Made by a program: the position numbers and the translations under genes. This document shows positions 14,056 through 22,246 of a stretch of DNA of 24,111 nt, piece after piece. Each line of letters starts with the position of its first letter. Within the stretch, counting starts at the first letter, position 1. Under the pieces are notes generated by a model that did not search any database, had not been told where the DNA came from, and saw only the letters and a program-made list of their open reading frames with translations. This DNA is from Blastocatellia bacterium UBA7656 (GTDB lineage Bacteria; Acidobacteriota; Blastocatellia; UBA7656), in assembly GCA_002483445.1 (NCBI GenBank), contig DLHY01000107.1:64870-88980 (forward strand). Direction: 5' to 3'.

Positions 14056-17000
14056 TCAGCATTCGGAATATCCGCAGGCATAACAGGTCTGACAGCCTTC
14101 GATGCGCACGAAGGCCGAATCCCCGCAGTGCGGACACAGATCAGCCGATGCCGAATGCATCGCTATCTCTTTTTGCTTCGTCGCCGCTCCGGCATTCTCG
14201 ACTCCCATCTCCGCGCCCTGCCCCGCTTCTTCGCTGCCGGAGGTCACGCCCATATAGTTTTCCGCTAAAGCCTGTCCCACTGCGTCAGGCAGGCTCAACA
14301 CCCGCCGCTTGCCGAAGCCATAGGAGCGAGCGCCGCCGATTCCAGTTATCTGTTTGACTATCTCGCTCACGCGCTCGATGGGCGAAACGGGCGAAGCCAT
14401 TCGCAGTATGAGAGACATCAATCTTCCCATAGCTTCGGCCATCGCCTTTATGTCCGATCCGGCCTTGCCGATTTCGAGGAAGACTTCGAAGGGCTGCCCC
14501 TCTTCGTCTTCATTCATCGTTATGTGGGCGGTGCCTGAAGGCGTGGCTTTGCTCACTGTGTATCCGCGACGCTTGTATGGGCGCGGGCGGACTTTTGGCT
14601 GAAGGCCGCCATTGCTCTTGACCATCTCGGAAGAATCATCCGTCGCAATCTTTGCCTCAGTTTCTTCTCGCGCCTTCTCGCTCACCCGCTTGTCTTCCTC
14701 CTTGAGATTGAGCACCTGCACATCGCGCGAGCCGTCGCGATAGATCGTCCCGCCCTTGCAGCCCAGACGATAGAGCAACTCGTAAACCTCCCGCGTCTGA
14801 TCGACAGTATAGGATGAAGGCAGGTTGCAGGTATTGTGGTTTCCAAGACCGTTGGCGATGAAGGTATGCGATCCCGGCACGCTCAGATCAAACACCTCGG
14901 CAACTCTTCTTTCGACAGCTTCGACCTGGATATACACGCAGCCGCTCTGATCTTTTTCGAAGAACCGATCCGCATAATCGCTTCCGACATCATCGAAATG
15001 CTCATGCAGGAGGGAGGCTGTTTCACGACTCAATCGGCTTCCTCTGTTGAGGCTTATCCTCGCGCGCTGATACTCAGGCGTATCACCTCTGTAAAGACTG
15101 CGAAGCGATTTGGACGAGCTTAACTGAGATATACGCAATTCTGCGGTGAGATGACTCGGCATAAGCTCTGAGTAGTTGAGCCGTTTGATCGTTCGACCTT
15201 CGTTTCGGCGCGCGAGTCGCTCCGCTTTCCAGGCATCGTCAAACTCGATGAATGTCGCCAATATGTCGAGGGAGTCGCCTGCAACTGTGAGCGCCCAGGC
15301 GCGCTCGGCGCTCCGGTGCATTCGAGAAAGCACGCCGAAATTCAGCAGGAGGGTTTGCAACTGACGTATGAGTTTTCTCGTCGCCAGACCGATTCCGAAC
15401 ATCCTCCCGTCGAGAGTCATATAGGCATCCAGCATCAAGCCGCGCAGAAAAGCTTCTATTTCTTCACGGCTTGCTCGCAGAATGCAGCTTGGGATGATTT
15501 TGTTTTCTGCGCCTGCTTCCAGTCCAAGATCATTCAGCAGCCAGTTTTTGAGCGGGCGCGAATTGACCTGAAGCGAGAAGAGTCTTTCGCGTCGTTTGTC
15601 TTCATAAATGCTGCTCTCCAGATCGAATAATTCTTCAAACAGGGCAGATAGTTTCTCCAGCAGAGACCTGTCGCTGTTTGATATGCTCACGAAATTCTGA
15701 GCGATGCAGCCTTCCGAGGTGATACAGCCCAGGACGTAAGCCAACTCAGGCGACATTTTTTCCGGGAAACGGATGGATTTGGCATTCGTGTTCCATGCGC
15801 CGCTGTAAACAGCCAATGTCTGGCTATCTGGACCAAATATCTTTTGCCCGCTGTAAAGCACCACAGTGTCTCCTATAGCGAGATCATCGAATCGCGCAAA
15901 GCCAATACTGCCGTCGGGGTTGAGCACGTGAACGCGGTGATTGAGTGTCCCCTCGATTTCGTATCCGAACGAAAGCGAAACGCGACGCGTCTCCCGCATA
16001 CCACCATAATAAAACGCATCGGTCTTTTCTATTCCTGAAGGCGTGATTACTTCGATCTCCAGAGATTGAAACTCATCAGGCTGACGCATATCCGATATTT
16101 CTTCGATAGGCATCAGCCCATTAGCGGTCAGCACAAGCGTATCTCCCGTAACGCATTTGCTGATACTCGAATCGACCCATCTTTGAATCGCGGCCTGCAC
16201 CTTGACATGTTCTTCAGGAGCGAGATCCATCGCAGTGACGAAAAACTGTGGAAGCTCTTCTTTCGGGTGCGACTGCTGCCATTCTTCCATCACCCCGACG
16301 CGCTCTTCGTGCTGGCCGAGACGCGATTTGCGGTAGTAACTCCAGAAATAAAAAGGCTCAATGCCCGTCGATGTGCCTACCATGGTTCCTATTGTACCGT
16401 TGGGAGCCTGCGTGAGCAGCGTGACGTTACGCATACCCTTCTCGCGCGCCATCTGTCTTATCTCTTCCGGCATCATCTGCATATAGCCCGACTGGAGGAA
16501 TTTGTCGGCGTCGAACGCGGGGAACGAGCCTTTCTCGGCGGCTATCTCCGATGAAGCTCGATAAGACTCGGTTGCGATGAAGAGGTAGAGACGTTCTATG
16601 AACGTGACCGACTCATCCGAGCCGTAGCGAATGCCGAGTCGTATGAGCATCTCGGCCAGTCCCATAGTGTTTAGACCGACACGTCGTTCGGATTTCTGCT
16701 GCGCGAAGTTTTCGTCGAAGAAGTAGGGAGTCGCATCGATGACGTTATCGAGGAAGCGCACCGAATAGCGCACAGCCTCGCCCAGATCGTCCCACGCGAC
16801 ATCGCCGTCGCTGACGAACTTCGACAGATTGATCGCACCAAGATTGCAGACCCCGAAACCCGGTAGTGGTTGTTCACCGCAGCCCATGTTGACAACACCA
16901 TCGGTTATCCAGGTGTCGCTTTGGGGTTCATAAAGATCGTAAACGGCTTCCTCACCGTCCGGCTCTATCGATACTATATGAGCAAGCCATGTGTTTCCCG

Positions 17001-20000
17001 TAAGCGAGAAGTCGAGTTGAGCCTGCTTGAGTTTTTCTGCTTTTGCAGGATGCGTTATTCCTATCTGCTCGGCGAAAGCTTTGACGCCTGCTCCGCTGAT
17101 TATCAATTCATAGAAAGGCTGCGTATCCTTGATCGGTCGGCCATCGATTTCATGATAGCTGCGTGTGCCTTTGACTATGCGTCCGTGAATTCCGAACATC
17201 AACAGTGTGCGGCGAACGGATTGTGCGAGCTTTTCGCTTGAGGTCTTGAACCTCAGCAAAGGATGACTGCTCTTCAGGTTTACATTGCCATCCGTACTCC
17301 ACAAGCCGTCGATCAGTCCGGCCAGAAATTCCCTGTTAGTGTTGATGTATTCAAGCGGCACATCCTTTTCGGCTGAGTAAGCAGGTTTGAGCAAAGTTCC
17401 CGCGACGAATTCCGCCAGCCCATGTTTGGCCTGCGACGAAAGCGAAAGCGAGTTTGTAATTCGTCCCTTGCCGTCGCGATTCTGGTAGCGATTGACTGCC
17501 GGTGAGCCTGCGTGCAGCATGAACGACTCGACGATGTCGATCCATTCATTCTCCCTTGCATCGCAGGCGACGGTAACAGTATTTCTAGCGAGAGAGTTTT
17601 CCGTATTTCTAGCGAGAGAGTTTTCCGTATAGCAGCCATCGCCGAGAAGAACACCCAGCATAAAGCCATACTCACGATCCAGCCACAAGGCAGGTTTGCC
17701 GGGGACAGGATTATCCGGCATCAACGCAGGCGCGATGCGGATGTAATCGCCTGCCTGCAAATGATCAAGGCGTATTTGAGAGAAATGTTTGTTGGCGTTA
17801 TTGCCGCCTCGCTCCTGTCGCTTGATTGCCTGGAAGCGATGCGCAGCAGTTACCCTAAGCACTGCGCCGTCAGAAAGCGTGACTTTGAAAACCGGAACGC
17901 TCTCGTGAGCTTCGACTGTCTCCACAACTCCTGAGCCGAGAACTGTGGCTATGTAGTCGCCTTCCTTGATGCTATCGGCTCGCTTCCATCCGTCGGGCGT
18001 CGACACGAGCGTATCGCCCGTGACGCACGGATTCGTGCAGCCGAGGTAGCCTGCGTCGTAGTACCACGAGTTCGACATTTTGTTTGCGCGCTCGATGAAA
18101 AACACTCCCGGCTCTGCCGATGCCCAGGCAGACTCTATGATCGAGTTCCACACCGCTCGCGCCTTGACCGTGTTGTAGACGTTTATCTTTTTGCCTGCGG
18201 CTATCCACTTCTCAAGGTTGCCGTCCCAACTGGTTTCATAATCGGGGTCTGAGGTGTCGGGAAAAACAAGTTCCCAGTCAGCGTCCTGATGAACGGCTTC
18301 CATGAATTTGTCGGTGATGCCGACGGAGATATTGGCATTGGTGATCTTGCCCATATCGCGCTTCGAGTTGATGAACTCCAACACGTCCGGGTGCCAGCAG
18401 TTGAGTATCAACATAAGCGCCCCACGTCGACTGTTGTGCGTCACCATTCCGTTGGCTATGTAAGTGTGATTGTCATCGACTTCGAGATCAAGCGTGAGCG
18501 ACTGACCGGCCTTTCTCACACTTTTCACATAGACGAACCATGTATCATCAATCGGTCTGGCGTGTTCAGAGAAAGAAGCGTGAGATCGAGCAAGAGCGGC
18601 ATAAGCCGAGAGCGTGAGGTTTCTGTCTCCTCGCAGGTAACGCAGCAGTTTTCTGCGCAACGCAGGATCAATCGCTTTGATGTGCTGGCCGGTTGCGCGA
18701 TGATTTATCTGAGGCAAAGCAGTCGCCGATAAAACAGGCTCGATCCAGTGTTGAGGATGAGGCAGCCGATAGCTTACTTCTCTCGTAAGATCGGGGTCGA
18801 AATCCGAGCAGACGGCAAAACGCGAGCGCGGATCACATCCGATTTTCGCTTTCCAGTTTTCCAGCCCCTTGAATGAGTGAACGCGCAGCCGCCATATCTG
18901 TTTGTCTCCGTAGTGATCCTTGCCTGAAGGTTGCGCTTCGACCTTGACCGGACAGCCAAGCCCTATCAACAAAGTCGCTGATTCATCGATCAGCCGTTTC
19001 GATGCGCTGGTGAGCATCGGATATCCGTGCGACACACTGCCGTCGGCTTCGAGCAGACCGCGCAAAAACGCTGCTACCACTTCAGGCGGACTCTGTCGGA
19101 TGAGCCGCGGTATGCTTGCCTCCGAGCTTCTCGTCTTGGCGAGACCATTGATTATCAGAAACTCTTTAACAGCCCGATTGCTGATGATGTAGTTGAGCGA
19201 AGCGTCATTCTCTTTCTGCTGGACTCGAACATGTGTCCCACGAAACAATCGCTCTATCAGCGCGGGCATCTCTTCGATGAGATAACTGTCGTGAGATACG
19301 GCGACGCCCAGACGCCAGTCTCCCTCTCTGGCAGTCATAAACCCATCGCCCGCCATATAGCCGAGGAAGAAAGCCAGGTCTTCGTCCAGAACATCGGGCA
19401 ATTCAACGGCATCCTGATTGTGGTGTTTGATATCGGGTTTCTTCAACTCCTGTTGTTTGCCTGCGTGCTGATCGAGTTTAATCATGATCGCGTCGCCGCG
19501 TTGAAGTTCGCTCAACTGTTTCCACTGCTGGCCCCGGTCAGTCATCACCTTGACTTTGTGATTAGGCGTTCCGGTTAACTCGATTCCCATGTCAGTGCTG
19601 ACTGTCAGCACATCGGCGACTCCGTTGTTGAAGGTATGCCGCGATGCTCGCTGGCCTTCATCGGTCATCACGACAAGATTCTGATCGCGCCAGCCTTTCT
19701 CCTCATGCCGGACGATCTCATCTAAGCGCAGCAACCCTTCTTCAGTGAAAACCATCGTGTCAGGCGTCAGGCAACCGCCCTGCTCGATCAACCCGGTCAC
19801 GAAAGAATATAGCGCGCCCCAGGAGACTGACCCCGACGAGCGACCGTTGACGCCTTTCACATAAGAGTGACGCGGGCGCAGCGAGCTTACGTTGATGCCG
19901 ACCCCGCCGCCGCGCGACATGATCTCCATCATCTGAGAGAGAGTCTCAACAATTCCACGCCGCGAGTCCTTTGGAGATGGGACAACGTAGCAGTTTGATA

Positions 20001-21696
20001 AAACAAGTCCGGCTGAGACGAAAGAGTGATCTTCTTCAACCTCCATATCGAGTACCACGCCGGAGTAGTCTTCGATAGAGATTTCGCTGATGCGCACCCA
20101 GCGCAAATCGTCGTGTTCAAGATAAGACTTAAAGCTTGTCTCGTGCGGTTGCGGCTGCGTGTCGAAGAAGCGATTGAATAAATCTCCGCACTCGCTGGCG
20201 CGAGCCGTCACTCTATAGGCAGGCCGTCGCCCAAGTCTGTGTGTGTTTTCTTTGATCGAGAAGAAATAGCCAAGTCGCATCAACATCTGATGTGTCTGCG
20301 TGGCAAGCGTCCTGTTGGAAAGAAGTATTCCGAGCCAGTCGCCGGAGATATAACCATCAGCAGTGAAAAGTCCCTTCAACAACTCAATCATTAAATCATC
20401 AGGCAGTCGCATCAACTTCGACGGTATGTGCTTGCCATAGCTATAGCATCCGAAGAACGCCTTGAAGAACTGACCCAGAGGCATCGAATTGGCCCATAGA
20501 TCGAGCCATCGTTCGGTGCTGCTCATCTTGATCGATGCTGGAACATTGAATTTCTCTTCGATTATGCACGCGATGCGTTCAGCCTCTTCGCGCTCATCAA
20601 GGCCGAAGACTATTTTGATCCCCGATGGTATATCGGTTTTGGTGCGGTGCGTAACACAGCCATCTCCCAGCCAGCGCCCGAAGAGATAACAAAGATCATG
20701 ATCGACAACGAGTCTGTCGTTGACTTCGTATCGGGTTCCGCCTTCTTCGAGGTGACCGTGATAGTCGCTTCGCTTTTGCGGCTTGAACAACTTGCCCGCC
20801 GCTACCTGATAACCTGATACATGCTCTGAGATGTAAATCGGCGCTACAGGTTCCTGTTCACCGTCGTAAGCTGCCGCCAGATAATCGCCCGGCTTCAACT
20901 CTCTGGCTGGTATCCACTGTGGTTCCTGTTGAAGTTTCAACCCGTCACGGCTCTTATGCGCGTTGACCCACTCGGAACGGATGGCCAGTATTTTGTGTTC
21001 GCCCGTGACGCGAAGATCGTCATAGCCGAGCTTTTTAGCTTTGATCGTATAAATCGGCTCTTCCGTTTCGCGCTCGAATTTGTGAAGAACGCGACGCAGC
21101 CGGTTGCGATGAGTGACTACCATCTCTCCGACGCTCACCTCAGCTATGGGCTTGTAGCCGTCTGCGGTGAGCACTTCCTGATCGGGCGGCATACAGTTGT
21201 AGAAGGTCAGTTGTTGATCAGTTCCGGCTGCGGTCAGTATCCGTCCTGCGGGGACGAATTTCCAGCCGTCGAGGAGCCAGCGGAATTTATGATACCAGTC
21301 CTCAGCCTGTTCGCCCTCGACCGCCGCTATCCCGCGCGCCACTCGCTCCATCATCTGTTCGGGCGCGGTCTCAATAGGCTTCGATACATGCTCTATCAAT
21401 CGGTCAAGCGTAGTCGAGTCCTGCAACTCCACCGTCACGCGATTGCCTTCCATCGAGCGCACTATCGCTATCTCGCGCTGGCCGGTCTTGTCATCGACGC
21501 ACACGATGACCATATCTCCCACTGAGAGAGTCCGCTTGGATACATCCTTGAGCGCGTATCGGTCTAAAAAAATTTTCTGTCCAAGCTCATTGAGTTGATT
21601 CGATTTGAATGCATTGGGCGCGTCTGTGTGGGATATTGAGTCTTCCATAGCGTGACCATTTGATTTTCGTATTTCGCCGACAGATCGGGTAGCCAT
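14056..21696 (-). CDS. nrdJ: Adenosylcobalamin-dependent (class II) ribonucleotide reductase with four inteins
   Basis: The precursor has 2546 residues from ATG 21696, which has AAGGAG nine bases upstream; an ATG at 21768 is less well placed. Removing four inteins leaves 875 residues, normal for class II enzymes, which reduce ribonucleotides to deoxyribonucleotides with a B12-derived thiyl radical. Extein order: LDRYALKD, a beta-rich insert (residues 52-107) known in some class II enzymes, FVPAGRIL, FYN-CYVVPSPKDS, GGGVGINVSSLRP, EQGG-SRRGALM, TNP-CGEQPLPGFGVCNLGAINL (radical Cys and Glu). Then APNGTIGTMVGTSTGIEPFY, DSSISK-TCNLP, a TSCPD-type region, and a C-terminal Cys cluster (CPHCG...CQTCYACGYSEC). 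The gene is monocistronic with its own terminator. Function depends on removal of all four inteins. Confidence 0.96.
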   Translation of the reverse strand: MATRSVGEIRKSNGHAMEDSISHTDAPNAFKSNQLNELGQKIFLDRYALKDVSKRTLSVGDMVIVCVDDKTGQREIAIVRSMEGNRVTVELQDSTTLDRLIEHVSKPIETAPEQMMERVARGIAAVEGEQAEDWYHKFRWLLDGWKFVPAGRILTAAGTDQQLTFYNCMPPDQEVLTADGYKPIAEVSVGEMVVTHRNRLRRVLHKFERETEEPIYTIKAKKLGYDDLRVTGEHKILAIRSEWVNAHKSRDGLKLQQEPQWIPARELKPGDYLAAAYDGEQEPVAPIYISEHVSGYQVAAGKLFKPQKRSDYHGHLEEGGTRYEVNDRLVVDHDLCYLFGRWLGDGCVTHRTKTDIPSGIKIVFGLDEREEAERIACIIEEKFNVPASIKMSSTERWLDLWANSMPLGQFFKAFFGCYSYGKHIPSKLMRLPDDLMIELLKGLFTADGYISGDWLGILLSNRTLATQTHQMLMRLGYFFSIKENTHRLGRRPAYRVTARASECGDLFNRFFDTQPQPHETSFKSYLEHDDLRWVRISEISIEDYSGVVLDMEVEEDHSFVSAGLVLSNCYVVPSPKDSRRGIVETLSQMMEIMSRGGGVGINVSSLRPRHSYVKGVNGRSSGSVSWGALYSFVTGLIEQGGCLTPDTMVFTEEGLLRLDEIVRHEEKGWRDQNLVVMTDEGQRASRHTFNNGVADVLTVSTDMGIELTGTPNHKVKVMTDRGQQWKQLSELQRGDAIMIKLDQHAGKQQELKKPDIKHHNQDAVELPDVLDEDLAFFLGYMAGDGFMTAREGDWRLGVAVSHDSYLIEEMPALIERLFRGTHVRVQQKENDASLNYIISNRAVKEFLIINGLAKTRSSEASIPRLIRQSPPEVVAAFLRGLLEADGSVSHGYPMLTSASKRLIDESATLLIGLGCPVKVEAQPSGKDHYGDKQIWRLRVHSFKGLENWKAKIGCDPRSRFAVCSDFDPDLTREVSYRLPHPQHWIEPVLSATALPQINHRATGQHIKAIDPALRRKLLRYLRGDRNLTLSAYAALARSHASFSEHARPIDDTWFVYVKSVRKAGQSLTLDLEVDDNHTYIANGMVTHNSRRGALMLILNCWHPDVLEFINSKRDMGKITNANISVGITDKFMEAVHQDADWELVFPDTSDPDYETSWDGNLEKWIAAGKKINVYNTVKARAVWNSIIESAWASAEPGVFFIERANKMSNSWYYDAGYLGCTNPCVTGDTLVSTPDGWKRADSIKEGDYIATVLGSGVVETVEAHESVPVFKVTLSDGAVLRVTAAHRFQAIKRQERGGNNANKHFSQIRLDHLQAGDYIRIAPALMPDNPVPGKPALWLDREYGFMLGVLLGDGCYTENSLARNTENSLARNTVTVACDARENEWIDIVESFMLHAGSPAVNRYQNRDGKGRITNSLSLSSQAKHGLAEFVAGTLLKPAYSAEKDVPLEYINTNREFLAGLIDGLWSTDGNVNLKSSHPLLRFKTSSEKLAQSVRRTLLMFGIHGRIVKGTRSYHEIDGRPIKDTQPFYELIISGAGVKAFAEQIGITHPAKAEKLKQAQLDFSLTGNTWLAHIVSIEPDGEEAVYDLYEPQSDTWITDGVVNMGCGEQPLPGFGVCNLGAINLSKFVSDGDVAWDDLGEAVRYSVRFLDNVIDATPYFFDENFAQQKSERRVGLNTMGLAEMLIRLGIRYGSDESVTFIERLYLFIATESYRASSEIAAEKGSFPAFDADKFLQSGYMQMMPEEIRQMAREKGMRNVTLLTQAPNGTIGTMVGTSTGIEPFYFWSYYRKSRLGQHEERVGVMEEWQQSHPKEELPQFFVTAMDLAPEEHVKVQAAIQRWVDSSISKCVTGDTLVLTANGLMPIEEISDMRQPDEFQSLEIEVITPSGIEKTDAFYYGGMRETRRVSLSFGYEIEGTLNHRVHVLNPDGSIGFARFDDLAIGDTVVLYSGQKIFGPDSQTLAVYSGAWNTNAKSIRFPEKMSPELAYVLGCITSEGCIAQNFVSISNSDRSLLEKLSALFEELFDLESSIYEDKRRERLFSLQVNSRPLKNWLLNDLGLEAGAENKIIPSCILRASREEIEAFLRGLMLDAYMTLDGRMFGIGLATRKLIRQLQTLLLNFGVLSRMHRSAERAWALTVAGDSLDILATFIEFDDAWKAERLARRNEGRTIKRLNYSELMPSHLTAELRISQLSSSKSLRSLYRGDTPEYQRARISLNRGSRLSRETASLLHEHFDDVGSDYADRFFEKDQSGCVYIQVEAVERRVAEVFDLSVPGSHTFIANGLGNHNTCNLPSSYTVDQTREVYELLYRLGCKGGTIYRDGSRDVQVLNLKEEDKRVSEKAREETEAKIATDDSSEMVKSNGGLQPKVRPRPYKRRGYTVSKATPSGTAHITMNEDEEGQPFEVFLEIGKAGSDIKAMAEAMGRLMSLILRMASPVSPIERVSEIVKQITGIGGARSYGFGKRRVLSLPDAVGQALAENYMGVTSGSEEAGQGAEMGVENAGAATKQKEIAMHSASADLCPHCGDSAFVRIEGCQTCYACGYSEC
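14833..16155 (-). other. Intein 4 of NrdJ (441 aa, diverged LAGLIDADG endonuclease)
   Basis: It spans precursor residues 1848-2288, between DSSISK and TCNLPSS. It starts CVTGDTLVLTANGLMPIEEI. Block B is YEIEGTLNHRVHVL. Blocks F and G read VFDLSVPGSHTFIANGLG then NHN, with canonical His-Asn and Thr at +1. The splicing domain therefore looks complete. The endonuclease motifs are diverged: YVLGCITSEGCIA has Glu in place of the usual Asp, and FLRGLMLDAYMTLDG has Ala after the Asp. Nuclease activity is uncertain. Confidence 0.92.
16882..18027 (-). other. Intein 3 of NrdJ (382 aa) at the active-site cysteine, with non-canonical C terminus
   Basis: It spans precursor residues 1224-1605, inserted inside NP-CGEQ directly before the predicted radical Cys. 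It starts CVTGDTLVSTPDGWKRADSI. Block B is LRVTAAHRFQAI. The endonuclease motifs are FMLGVLLGDGCYT and LAGLIDGLWSTDGNVN. The C-terminal blocks deviate: AVYDLYEPQSDTWITDGVVN, then MG, then the extein CGEQ. The usual block F His is Asp, the penultimate His is Met and the terminal Asn is Gly. The boundaries follow from restoring the reductase motif TNPCGEQPLP. A 24-bp tandem duplication lies just after its first endonuclease motif. Confidence 0.88.
17579..17630 (-). repeat. 24-bp tandem duplication inside intein 3
   Basis: Two identical 24-base copies (17579-17602 and 17603-17626), each beginning GTATTTCTAGCGAG on the plus strand, plus four bases of a third. On the coding strand they give the octapeptide ENSLARNT twice in frame, directly after the first LAGLIDADG-like motif (LLGDGCYT). 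Exact identity of the copies suggests a recent slippage event or an assembly artefact. Confidence 0.9.
18433..19773 (-). other. Intein 2 of NrdJ (447 aa, LAGLIDADG type)
   Basis: It spans precursor residues 642-1088, inserted in the QGG-SRRGA motif. It starts with Cys (CLTPDTMVFTEEGLLRLDEI). Block B is LTGTPNHKVKVM. The endonuclease motifs are FFLGYMAGDGFMT and FLRGLLEADGSVS, both with intact acidic residues. Blocks F and G read LDLEVDDNHTYIANGMVTHN, with canonical His-Asn and Ser at +1. It is a fully canonical Cys...HN/Ser intein and the longest of the four. Confidence 0.94.
19993..21195 (-). other. Intein 1 of NrdJ (401 aa, LAGLIDADG type)
   Basis: It spans precursor residues 168-568, between extein ends QLTFYN and CYVVPSP. 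It starts with nucleophile Cys (CMPPDQEVLTADGYKPIAEV, block A). Block B is LRVTGEHKILAI. A DOD homing-endonuclease region carries CYLFGRWLGDGCV and LLKGLFTADGYIS. Block F is VVLDMEVEEDHSFVSAGLVL. The C-terminal residue is Asn and the +1 residue is Cys, but the penultimate residue is Ser rather than the usual His. Both endonuclease acidic residues are present, so the homing function may be intact. Confidence 0.92.
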
Positions 21697-21825
21697 TCGG
21701 AGAGTCTCCTTCCTGATTTTCTCTTTTTCAACGCAGGCGGCGTTTAGAGAAAACAAACCCCTCAGCATTAGCCGGATGAAGTGGGGGACTAATGATTGAC
21801 CTGCTAATTCTGGGTTGTTTTTACA

Positions 21826-21864
21826 GCCCGGTCCCTCAGCTTCCTGCCTTGTAGCCGACCGGGC
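21826..21864 (-). promoter_or_regulatory. Stem-loop in the nrdJ leader
   Basis: Perfect eight-base arms GCCCGGTC (21826-21833) and GACCGGGC (21857-21864) are separated by 23 bases. They lie about 130-170 bases upstream of the nrdJ start, within the likely minus-strand leader. On the minus strand the second arm is followed by TGTAAAAACAACCC, which could pair weakly and alternatively with that arm. This is compatible with a leader switch, but no known riboswitch class was recognised. Confidence 0.4.
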
Positions 21865-22070
21865 CGCTCTGTGGTGTGATCGTTCTTCTCTTTCCAGTCA
21901 TCTGACGAATCCCTGCCGCACACATTTTCCAATCTTGCCCGATTCGACCCGCCCACTATCTTAATGGCTCAGGCGGTCGGGCAACAACGGTTTGTCTGAT
22001 TTTTGCCTGCTTTTTTCTTCTGTAGCGGTTTCGCAGTATACGCCACGTATAGGCGCGTGTCAATCGAAAA

Positions 22071-22086
22071 GTACAACATATTGTGG
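22071..22086. promoter_or_regulatory. NrdR-box-like palindrome
   Basis: GTACAACATATTGTGG matches about 12 of 16 positions of the NrdR-box consensus as I recall it (ACACWAWATATWGTGT), including the central ATAT and the TGTG half. NrdR represses ribonucleotide reductase genes of all classes, including class II. The site is about 375 bases upstream of the nrdJ start, and a well-matching second box at the usual spacing was not seen. Confidence 0.3.
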
Positions 22087-22246
22087 TTTTTACGTAATCG
22101 TTGCTTATGAAGAACTTTAGCCCGAACAAGCGAATATTTCTCTCGTTTTTTCCGTCTTTACTATTGAGAGACTTTATTTCCGTGATGATGTATAAACACG
22201 GTATGCAATGACACCGACGCACGATAACTGAAAGCGAGGTAAACAG

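Larger units (their letters stand above)
21697..22246. promoter_or_regulatory. Divergent regulatory region between nrdJ and the CHAT module
   Basis: About 550 bases have no convincing gene. It must hold the nrdJ promoter and leader on the minus strand and the promoter of the 22247 gene on the plus strand. The part nearest nrdJ contains a strong inverted repeat (21826-21864). The middle, AT-rich part contains an NrdR-box-like palindrome (22071-22086). For the plus strand, TATAAA at 22191-22196 is a possible -10, but no well-spaced -35 is visible. I looked for a cobalamin riboswitch on the minus strand and did not recognise one. Confidence 0.5.

Noticed and set aside
14833..21195. Reading the intein segments as separate genes or as group I/II introns
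   Set aside because: The reading frame is continuous through all four, and each has protein-level splicing blocks at both ends, so they are inteins rather than introns or free-standing endonuclease genes.
21697..21960. A cobalamin riboswitch ahead of the B12-dependent reductase
   Set aside because: Expected on functional grounds, but I could not find the B12-box or the GCCACTG core on the minus strand; only an unclassified stem-loop is visible.
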